A program made the position numbers and the translations under genes. The notes under the pieces are model-generated. The model did no database searches. It saw only the letters and a list, made by a program, of their open reading frames with translations, and had not been told where the DNA came from. From NCBI GenBank assembly GCA_947627465.1, contig CANQWD010000013.1, positions 1 to 64,000 on the forward strand: a stretch of 64,000 nt of DNA, read 5' to 3'. Source of the stretch: an uncultured Clostridia bacterium. GTDB taxonomy: Bacteria; Bacillota; Clostridia; Oscillospirales; Ruminococcaceae. Below, in pieces: positions 56,719 to 64,000 of the stretch (positions within the stretch are counted from its first letter, which is position 1; each line of letters opens with the position of its first letter).

Positions 56719-57151
56719 TCATTTTTCGGTCAGACGGTCTTTGGACGGTTTGCCCCATTCGGCAAGCCGATCGGCTACGCCCCTCATACAGCTTTTGCAA
56801 ACCCAAAACGAAAGCCTGTCAAGTCCAAAAGCCTTATACTTCCCACTACAGCAAAATGCACAAATTCTGTCGGCAGAAATTTCGTGTGTTTTCGTTGTCG
56901 TCCTTGCCTTGCGACAGCAAGGCGGCGTCCTCCGCCTCAACACACAAAATTTCTGCCTGACATTCTTTGCACATTTTGCTGTAGCGGCGAGTATAAATTC
57001 CGGTCCGCCGAAAATCATACCGCCTTTCTTCTTAAAACGAAAATCGGGTATGTATCTTGTCGGTCTGGCTCCGTCGGGAAGCCACGGAAAACCCTTGGCT
57101 CGCGTAAAGAAATCCGTACTCCATTTCCGCGCCGCAGAACGGGCAGTGCAT
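56719..57151 (-). pseudogene. Zinc-ribbon (DUF6487-like) protein disrupted by foldback element and frameshift
   Basis: MHCPFCGAEMEYGFLYASQG in one frame, then GFPWLPDGARPTRYIPDFRFKKKGGMIFGGPEF...FWVCKSCMRG in another. Confidence 0.6.
56824..57001. mobile_element. Foldback MITE-like element with ~56-bp terminal inverted repeats
   Basis: TTATACTTCCCACTACAGCAAAATG...GGCAGAAATTTCGTGTG and the inverted copy CACACAAAATTTCTGCC...CATTTTGCTGTAGCGGCGAGTATAA. Confidence 0.75.
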
Positions 57152-57191
57152 ATCGCGTGCCTCCTTTCAAAAATTCCTATAAAGAAACGTG

Positions 57192-58238
57192 TCAAGCTCC
57201 ACCGTGAACGTCAATATTATCCTTGCCGCGAGGAGCGCCGCCGTGCCTATGATTGTGATTTTTTCCACTTATATAATGAGTATGTTCGTGCGAGTGCGTT
57301 ACCGTATGCGTATGAGTTGAACCGTCATGCGTATGTGTGAACGTATGAGAATGCTCATGAACGTGCCTGTACGCCAAAGCGTCAACGGCGGCAAGCGCCG
57401 CTCCGACAAGCATTACGGCAAGCGCCGCGAGATAATTCAAAGTAAGTTTTTCGCGCAGTAACGCAAAAGACAGAAACGCTCCGATAAACGGCGCGGCGGC
57501 GTAAAACGCGCTCGTTTTCGCCGCGCCGAGCGTTTTCTGCGCTCTGATATACGTAAATATGCTCAACCCGTAAGCGACAAATCCAAGCAGAAGCGCAGGC
57601 AAGATATATTTTATTTCGGGGAATTTTTCTCCCGTTACAAAAGCCACTATCATTGAACCCGCGCCCGAAAAGAAACCTTTTATCGTCACGATCTGATACG
57701 CGCTTTTCTCGGAAATGCTTCGCGTGCAGTTGTTTTCCAAGCCCCAGCAGACAGCTGCTCCAAGCACGAACAGCGAGCCTTGCGAGAATTGCAGACTTCC
57801 CGCGCCCTCAAAAGATAAAATCGCGCTTGACAGCGTAATAAGCCCGATAGCCGCCCAAAGGCGCGGACTTACCCTTTCACGGAAAATCAGCGCGGCGATA
57901 GCGGTCGTGGCGACTATCTCGAAATTCCTGAGCAACGAGGCGTTTGACGATGTGCCGATACTCACGCCTATCATCAACAGAATGGGCGCGGCAATGTCGA
58001 GCACCACCATTCCCACGGTGTATGGCAGATCTTTTCGGGCAAGGCGTTCCGCAGGCTGTTCCTTTTTATAATGAAACAAATACATCGTCCCGACGCCAAC
58101 TCCCGCGCCGAGATAGAGAAACGCCGCCATAAAAGTTGGGGGTATATTTTCGAGCAGCAGTTTCGAACACGGCACGTTTAACGCGTAAAACAACGCGGCA
58201 GCCAACGCGTAGCAAATTGCGATTACTGTCTTATTCAC
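57192..58238 (-). CDS. EamA/DMT family transporter with His-rich C-terminal tail
   Basis: Ten-TM pattern; tail HVHEHSHTFTHTHDGSTHTHTVTHSHEHTHYISGKNHNHRHGG. Confidence 0.85.
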   Translation of the reverse strand: MNKTVIAICYALAAALFYALNVPCSKLLLENIPPTFMAAFLYLGAGVGVGTMYLFHYKKEQPAERLARKDLPYTVGMVVLDIAAPILLMIGVSIGTSSNASLLRNFEIVATTAIAALIFRERVSPRLWAAIGLITLSSAILSFEGAGSLQFSQGSLFVLGAAVCWGLENNCTRSISEKSAYQIVTIKGFFSGAGSMIVAFVTGEKFPEIKYILPALLLGFVAYGLSIFTYIRAQKTLGAAKTSAFYAAAPFIGAFLSFALLREKLTLNYLAALAVMLVGAALAAVDALAYRHVHEHSHTFTHTHDGSTHTHTVTHSHEHTHYISGKNHNHRHGGAPRGKDNIDVHGGA

Positions 58239-58259
58239 TTACATCACTCGGCTTTCGGT

Positions 58260-59447
58260 TTACTTAAAAAATTCCTTGGCGCATTTCCCGAGTATTTCCG
58301 CGCCCTTTTCTATCTGCTCGTCCGTCGGGGTCGAGAAGTTCAGGCGGAACGAACTTGACTTGGCGTTCTCGTCGCTCAAAAACGCGTTGCCCGGCACTAC
58401 CGCCACTTTTTTGTGAACCGCTTCGGTGCAGAACGCGTTCATATCGTACTTTTCGGGAATTGTCGCCCAGATAAACAGACCGCCCTCGGGTTCGGAGTAA
58501 GTAACGCAATCGGGCATATTCGCTTTGAGAGCGCCGCGCATAAGCCCGTATTTATGTTTGTAAACGCTCTGCAAACGCTTTAAATGCGCGTTCCAATCGA
58601 CCGTTGTAACAAATTTGTAAGTGAGCATTTGCGCCCAAATGTTGGTGTGTACCGTGCTTGTCTGCAAGCCCACGACGGCTTTGCCCACAAGTTCGCTTTC
58701 GCCGCAGAGATAGCCCACGCGCAAGCCCGGCGCGAGCGTTTTCGAGAACGTTCCCGCATAGAGAACGTTGCCTTTCGTGTCGAGCGACTTGTAGCTTTCC
58801 ACGGGAGTTCCCGCGAAACGCAAGTCGCCGTAAGGGTTGTCCTCGAGTATGTAAATTCCGTACTTTTCGCCGAGCGCGAGTATCGCTTTGCGCCGCTCCA
58901 AAGAAGTCGTGTTGCCCGTCGGGTTTTGAAAGTTCGGGATAGTGTAGAGAAATTTCGCGGTCGGGTGCGCTTTCAGGGCTTCCTCAAACTCGCTCGGCAG
59001 AATGCCGTCCTTATCCGTGGGAAGTCCGACAAGCTTCACTCCGTAGCTTCTGAACGCGTTCAGCGAACCTATGAAGCTCGGGTTCTCGCAAAAGATAACG
59101 TCGCCCTCGTTGCAGAGTATCTTCGCGGTGGTCTCGATCGCTTGCTGAGCGCCCGCGGTGACTATCACCATATCGTTTTCCGCGAACATATTCTTAGAGC
59201 GCAGGTCGCTTTCAAGCCGCTTTCTGAGAGGCGCGTAGCCCTCGGTCACGGAGTATTGCAGCGCGCTTATCGGCTCGTTTGTGAAGATCTCATCGGAGAG
59301 CTTTTTTATCGTCTCCACGGGGAACGCTTCGGGCGCGGGATTTCCCGCCGCGAAGCTTATTACCTCGGGATCGGCGGTAAACTTCAATATCTCGCGTATC
59401 GCCGACGGCGCAAGATTTGCAACTTTGTTTGAAAAAGGCTTCAGCAT
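58260..59447 (-). CDS. PLP-dependent aminotransferase (2-aminoadipate transaminase/LysN-like)
   Basis: PSAIREILKFTADPEVISFAAGNPAPEAFP...YAGTFSKTLAPGLRVGY. Confidence 0.9.
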   Translation of the reverse strand: MLKPFSNKVANLAPSAIREILKFTADPEVISFAAGNPAPEAFPVETIKKLSDEIFTNEPISALQYSVTEGYAPLRKRLESDLRSKNMFAENDMVIVTAGAQQAIETTAKILCNEGDVIFCENPSFIGSLNAFRSYGVKLVGLPTDKDGILPSEFEEALKAHPTAKFLYTIPNFQNPTGNTTSLERRKAILALGEKYGIYILEDNPYGDLRFAGTPVESYKSLDTKGNVLYAGTFSKTLAPGLRVGYLCGESELVGKAVVGLQTSTVHTNIWAQMLTYKFVTTVDWNAHLKRLQSVYKHKYGLMRGALKANMPDCVTYSEPEGGLFIWATIPEKYDMNAFCTEAVHKKVAVVPGNAFLSDENAKSSSFRLNFSTPTDEQIEKGAEILGKCAKEFFK

Positions 59448-59839
59448 AACATTACCTCGCAATTTTATATGGTATCAAACGCTTCCCGCTCGGCGGAAAA
59501 CGGCGCGTTCAAAGCGTTTCGGACGATACCGCGCAAAATCTCCGCGCGATACCGTCTTTATTATTATAACACACTTTGCCGCGTTTGTAAAGTCCGCCGA
59601 TCAAATTTTACATAAGGCAGCGTTCGCGATTTTGGCGCTTTCGGACTTTAAAAAGCGCTTTGCTTTTGTAATCATCACCCAAAATGTCCAAATTTCGCCG
59701 CGCTTTTGTAAAAATTCCACAAAAGCACTTGCAATTTGTGAAAAGATATGTTATAATTCTATTAAAGCAAAAGAAATTATGCATTTTAAGTAAAATATGA
59801 TTTTTACTTAAATCATCGAAAATGATTAGGGGGATTTTT

Positions 59840-61507
59840 ATGAGCGGACGCATAGACGATAAATATAAAGACAGGATCGTGCAAATGTTGAAATGCGACG
59901 CTGACGCTGTGCATTTTTACTATTCGGTTGCCGACGATGTGTTTTTTCAGCTGAGCGGCAATTTATTTCCCGAGATATCGGGAGACCCGCTTGATTATCT
60001 CGCCGAAAGCGGTCTTATCGAGGAGCAGTCGAAGCCCGTGTTTGCGGTATTCTGTTCCAAGATACAAGACGGCATTATAAATGGAACGGACAAAAACTCA
60101 GCGGGTACGGACATTTCCATAAAGCTCCCCGAATACAGCGATTACAAGATGTGTCACTTGTACGCGCTTTTTCTGCGCGATGAAAACGGAAGGATAACCG
60201 ATATACATTATAATATACGTCCGTATTCGCCTATCGAGGAATTCAACCGCACAGTCTTGAAGTCGTTTTCCTCCGACAAAAACCCGAAGCTGTTCGCGGA
60301 ACGCTGCGCGCGCGTCATCAAGGACAATCCGAACGACAATATCGCGTTTATTCAGTTTGACGTGGAGCGGTTTAAGCTGATTAACGAGACCTACGGCGTT
60401 GAAACGGGCGACGATCTTTTGCAGTTCTTCAACGACTCTCTGGCGCTTGTCTGCACCGAGGAACAGCCGTTCTGCCGCCTCACCGCCGACGTTTATATGA
60501 TAGTCACAACGTTTGACACCAAGGACGGGCTTGTAAACTTCATACGCAAGATCGAGAGCATGCTGTGCGGCTATCACGGCATGGAATACCGCCTTGTGTT
60601 CGGCGTAAGCATAGTCGACGACCGCACCTGCCATACCCGCCGCCACGGTGATAACGCTTCGCTTGCGCGGCAGTTGATAAAGGGCAACGCTCTGCAAAAC
60701 ATCGGGTTTTACAGCAGCAACATGAAAACGGAGCTTCAAAAGAAGCAGTCCATTGAGGACGATATGCACAAGGCGCTTCTCAACAACGAGTTTGTAATGT
60801 TTTTGCAGCCCAAGCACTCCATAAAAACGGGCAGGATAATCGGAGCGGAGGCTTTGGCGCGCTGGAACCACCCGACAAAGGGCATGGTGTCTCCGGGAGA
60901 CTTTATTCCGGTTTTCGAGCAGAACGGATTTATCATTAAGCTTGACGAGTTTATTTGGGAGCAAGCGTGCAGACAAATTCGCGATTGGATTGACGCGGGC
61001 ATAGAGCCTGTGCCCATTTCCGTGAACATTTCGCGCGAATATATTCATACGATAGACGTAACTTCAACACTTTTGAAGCTCGTTGAAAAATATGATATCC
61101 CCATATCGCTTTTGGAGCTTGAGATTACCGAATCCTTTGACAGCAACGGCGTTGAGGAAATTGTAAAGAGAATGAAAAAGGCGGGCTTTAAAATGCTGAT
61201 GGACGACTTCGGCTCGGGGTATTCTTCGCTGAATATGCTGAAAAGCACGCCGTTCGACGTTTTGAAGATAGACAAGAGCTTCTTGGACGAATTTATGGAA
61301 TCCTCACGCGGCAGAAAAATTATCGAGCACACCATTTCCATGTCGCAGGATATCGGCTTGGACATCATCGCCGAGGGCGTTGAAACGCTCGAACAGGCGA
61401 AGTTTTTAAGCGAATGCGGCTGCGACGCGGCTCAGGGCTTTTATTACTCGAAGCCCATTCCCGCACCGGATTTTAACAAACGGCTTATCGAGATCAACGG
61501 AAAATAA
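59840..61507 (+). CDS. Degenerate GGDEF - EAL domain protein
   Basis: EAL domain FLQPKHSIKTGRIIGAEALARWNHP, DDFGSGYSSL; GGDEF site replaced by RLTADVYM. Confidence 0.85.
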   Translation: MSGRIDDKYKDRIVQMLKCDADAVHFYYSVADDVFFQLSGNLFPEISGDPLDYLAESGLIEEQSKPVFAVFCSKIQDGIINGTDKNSAGTDISIKLPEYSDYKMCHLYALFLRDENGRITDIHYNIRPYSPIEEFNRTVLKSFSSDKNPKLFAERCARVIKDNPNDNIAFIQFDVERFKLINETYGVETGDDLLQFFNDSLALVCTEEQPFCRLTADVYMIVTTFDTKDGLVNFIRKIESMLCGYHGMEYRLVFGVSIVDDRTCHTRRHGDNASLARQLIKGNALQNIGFYSSNMKTELQKKQSIEDDMHKALLNNEFVMFLQPKHSIKTGRIIGAEALARWNHPTKGMVSPGDFIPVFEQNGFIIKLDEFIWEQACRQIRDWIDAGIEPVPISVNISREYIHTIDVTSTLLKLVEKYDIPISLLELEITESFDSNGVEEIVKRMKKAGFKMLMDDFGSGYSSLNMLKSTPFDVLKIDKSFLDEFMESSRGRKIIEHTISMSQDIGLDIIAEGVETLEQAKFLSECGCDAAQGFYYSKPIPAPDFNKRLIEINGK

Positions 61508-61512
61508 CAACA

Positions 61513-61545
61513 AACGGCGGCAAGTTTTCAGCTTGCCGCCGTTAT
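61513..61545 (+). terminator. Terminator after EAL gene
   Basis: AACGGCGGCAAG...CTTGCCGCCGTTATT. Confidence 0.75.
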
Positions 61546-61575
61546 TCTGTGCAAAACATCGGCGATCGGATATGG

Positions 61576-61673
61576 AAAACCGCTCCGCAGCCGCATCTTA
61601 AGGCAGCACCGCACAAAGACCGTAGATCGGTCTTTGTGCGGTGTTGCCTTAACAGCTTCTGCGAGGCGGTTTT
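61576..61673. repeat. Large palindromic element
   Basis: TTAAGGCAGCACCGCACAAAGACCG tagat CGGTCTTTGTGCGGTGTTGCCTTAA nested in AAAACCGC...GCGGTTTT. Confidence 0.85.
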
Positions 61674-61724
61674 AATATAATGTTTCGCACAATGAAAAAT
61701 TTCTTAAATATTTTTAAAAACCCC

Positions 61725-61771
61725 TTGACAAAATTGTGATAATATGATATATTGTATATATGAGATATACA
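61725..61771 (+). promoter_or_regulatory. Promoter and GntR/YtrA-type operator
   Basis: TTGACA-N17-TATATT; TGTATAT-N5-ATATACA (61753-61771). Confidence 0.65.
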
Positions 61772-61866
61772 CAATATACTCTCAACCGGTAAACTTTGCA
61801 AAGGAACGCCGTCAAAACGTAAGGCAGTGCACAGTCAAGCGTATTCGGCGGCGAATGGTACTTTTA

Positions 61867-62235
61867 ATGAACATTATAATAACAAACACGGGCGGCGTGC
61901 CGATTTACGAGCAAATTGCCGCGCAGATCAAAGGAATGATCCTGAACGGGCAGCTTAAAGAGGGCGACGCTTTGCCGTCTATGAGAGCGCTCGCGCAGGA
62001 CTTGCGCGTGTCGGTCATTACGACGAAGCGGGCTTATGAGATACTCGAAAGCGAGGGCTTTATACAGTCGTTTACGGGGCGCGGAAGTTTCGTTTCCGCC
62101 GCCGATCCCGAAATGCTTAAGGAGCAAAACCTCCGCGAGATAGAGGAATATCTCGGAAAAGCCGCGGAGATCGCAAAGCGAAGCGGTGTTTCGCTTGACG
62201 AACTTTGCGATATTCTGAAACTGTTATTCGAGTAG
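61867..62235 (+). CDS. GntR (YtrA-type) regulator
   Basis: GVPIYEQIAAQIKGMILNGQLKEGDALPSMRALAQDLRVSVITTKRAYEILESEGFI. Confidence 0.9.
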   Translation: MNIIITNTGGVPIYEQIAAQIKGMILNGQLKEGDALPSMRALAQDLRVSVITTKRAYEILESEGFIQSFTGRGSFVSAADPEMLKEQNLREIEEYLGKAAEIAKRSGVSLDELCDILKLLFE

Positions 62236-62248
62236 GAAAGGAATTGTT

Positions 62249-63091
62249 ATGGAAAACTGTATCGAAGTTAAGGGCATTACGAAAAATTATCCGCAGTTCA
62301 GCCTAAAGAACGTGTCTTTCGGCGTGCCGTGCGGCTCTGTTGTGGGCTTTATCGGCGAGAACGGCGCGGGCAAGTCCACAAGCATTAAGGCAATTTTAGG
62401 ACTTATCAAGCCCGACGGCGGCGAGATCACCGTCCTCGGCGAAAACTCGCTGAAACTCACCGCCGACACGAAAGAAAAAATCGGCGTGGTGTTCGACGGG
62501 CTGACGTTCCCCGAAAACCTCACGGTAAATCAGCTTAATAAGGTAATGCGCGGAATTTTCAAAACTTGGAACAGCGAAAAGTTCTTCGGATTTATGACGA
62601 AGTTTGAACTGCCGTTAAATAAAAAATTCAAGACGTTCTCGCGCGGTATGGTTATGCGGCTTTCTATCGCCGCCGCTCTGTCGCACGGAACGGAGCTTTT
62701 GATACTCGACGAGCCTACAAGCGGTCTCGACCCCGTAATGCGCTCGGAAATTCTCGATATTTTTCTGGAGTTTATGCAGGACGAAAATCACTCTATACTT
62801 ATGTCAACGCACATCACAAGCGACCTTGAACATATCGCGGACTACATCTGCTTTATCCATAAGGGCAAGATGATATTCACCGAGGAGCGCAACGAAATGC
62901 TGGAAAAGCACCGCATTCTCAAATGCACCGAGGAACAGCTCTCCCAAATCGACAAGTCGGACATAATCGGTCTTCGCCGCGGAAAGTTCCAGAACGAAGT
63001 GCTGACGACCAACGCCGAAAAATACCCCGATATTCCCGCCGACGCGCCGACTATCGAGGAAATTATGGTATTCTACGTTAAGGAGGGCTGA
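62249..63091 (+). CDS. ABC transporter ATP-binding protein
   Basis: GENGAGKSTSIKAI; FSRGMVMRLSIAAAL; ILDEPTSGLD. Confidence 0.92.
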   Translation: MENCIEVKGITKNYPQFSLKNVSFGVPCGSVVGFIGENGAGKSTSIKAILGLIKPDGGEITVLGENSLKLTADTKEKIGVVFDGLTFPENLTVNQLNKVMRGIFKTWNSEKFFGFMTKFELPLNKKFKTFSRGMVMRLSIAAALSHGTELLILDEPTSGLDPVMRSEILDIFLEFMQDENHSILMSTHITSDLEHIADYICFIHKGKMIFTEERNEMLEKHRILKCTEEQLSQIDKSDIIGLRRGKFQNEVLTTNAEKYPDIPADAPTIEEIMVFYVKEG

Positions 63092-63093
63092 AA

Positions 63094-63801
63094 ATGAAAG
63101 GTTTGCTTTACTGTAATTTCACCCTTAACAAGAAGTGGTTTCTTATTTCGGGAATTGTCGCGGCGGTCGGAGTGGCGGTCGGAGCGGTGCTTTTTAACGT
63201 TATGGGCGGCGACGAGGAAAGCCTGAAACTTATAAACTCCCTTATGCTGCTGTTTGAGCTTGTGGCAATGCTGCTTTGCGCCGAATGGACGGGGCGTAAT
63301 CTTGACGCGAACCTTAAAAACAGGTTTGTGAATTACACCTTGGCAAGCTCCGTTTCGCACAACGCGTTTGTTTTGACGGAGCTTATCCAGAACGTTATCT
63401 GCACGGTGATCGGATTTGTGATGTGTCTCGGTATGACGGGGATATTGTGCATATTCGACGGCTCGTTTTGGAACGTTGACACGCTGAAGCTGCTCGGTGG
63501 TTTCGCGCTGTTCGTGGCGGTGTTCGACTTTTCTTTAATTCCGCTTACCATAAAGTTTAAAAGCTCGGAAAAAGCGGGCGCGGTCGTTGGACTTATCGCG
63601 GGCTTCGGCATTGTATGCCCGATGATCGTTTGGTACAGAATGTCACACCCCGACGATAACTCTTACGATATGTTGAACGTTATCACGCCATTGACCGACA
63701 AGGCGTGGTTCGCGCCCGTTTATTTCGGCGTGTGCGCCGCTTTAATTGCAATATTCTCCGCGATAACCTATCATACGCTTAAGAAAGGGGACGTTTGCTG
63801 A
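63094..63801 (+). CDS. ABC-2 type permease
   Basis: Multi-TM, follows ATPase. Confidence 0.75.
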   Translation: MKGLLYCNFTLNKKWFLISGIVAAVGVAVGAVLFNVMGGDEESLKLINSLMLLFELVAMLLCAEWTGRNLDANLKNRFVNYTLASSVSHNAFVLTELIQNVICTVIGFVMCLGMTGILCIFDGSFWNVDTLKLLGGFALFVAVFDFSLIPLTIKFKSSEKAGAVVGLIAGFGIVCPMIVWYRMSHPDDNSYDMLNVITPLTDKAWFAPVYFGVCAALIAIFSAITYHTLKKGDVC

Positions 63802-64000
63802 TGAAGGGATTGGTTCTGAAAGACGTTTACAACGTGCGGCTTCAGATATTTTCGGGAATGGCGATCCTTATGTTTCCGTATATTCTGATGTTGATAGCGG
63901 GAATGTTCGACAGCTCCGAGGATAATATCCTGAACGAAGAGATTTTCGGCATAAACGGCGGCGTGGTCATGCTTATATTGCTAAGTTATGTTTCAATAAC
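63801..64000 (+). CDS. ABC-2 type permease (partial, runs off window)
   Basis: MKGLVLKDVYNVRLQIFSGMAILMFPYILMLIAGMF. Confidence 0.7.
   Translation, partial: MKGLVLKDVYNVRLQIFSGMAILMFPYILMLIAGMFDSSEDNILNEEIFGINGGVVMLILLSYVSI

Noticed and set aside
1-64000. CRISPR arrays, rRNA or tRNA genes
   Set aside because: No regularly spaced direct repeats with unique spacers and no rRNA or complete tRNA recognised by eye; a tRNAscan/CRISPR search was not possible here.

Overview
Low-GC Firmicutes (Clostridia, Ruminococcaceae/Oscillospiraceae-like by gene style) chromosomal window. About 1-25.7 kb is the right-hand part of a prophage. It combines Mu-like regulatory genes (GemA/DUF1018, Mor, gp27/DUF3486) with an SPP1/siphovirus-like packaging, head and tail module, holin, GH25 endolysin and two orphan DNA methyltransferases. 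The transposase/integrase side lies outside the window. The rest is host: a MarR-ABC-ABC operon, the str operon (rpsL-rpsG-fusA-tuf), a tandem pair of secreted paralogs, glgB-glgC-glgD, spoIIE, a dCMP deaminase-like gene, rsmA, an envelope cluster with a YidC-glycerophosphotransferase fusion and two LtaS-like proteins, rpmB, trpS, a DMT transporter with a His-rich tail, an aminotransferase, a GGDEF/EAL protein and a GntR-ABC operon. Strongest leads: (1) a phage NusG paralog directly upstream of a structured ~140-nt leader before the late operon; (2) a MuF head protein fused to a zincin domain, interrupted by an in-frame TGA just before HEIGH, with a perfect internal promoter and a small downstream immunity-like gene; (3) a par/Fst-like type I toxin-antitoxin candidate at the prophage border (31-aa peptide, direct repeats, bidirectional terminator, perfect antisense promoter); (4) the YidC-TagF fusion cluster; (5) a foldback MITE-like element inside a zinc-ribbon gene. 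All family calls were made by eye from the sequence; no database search was run.
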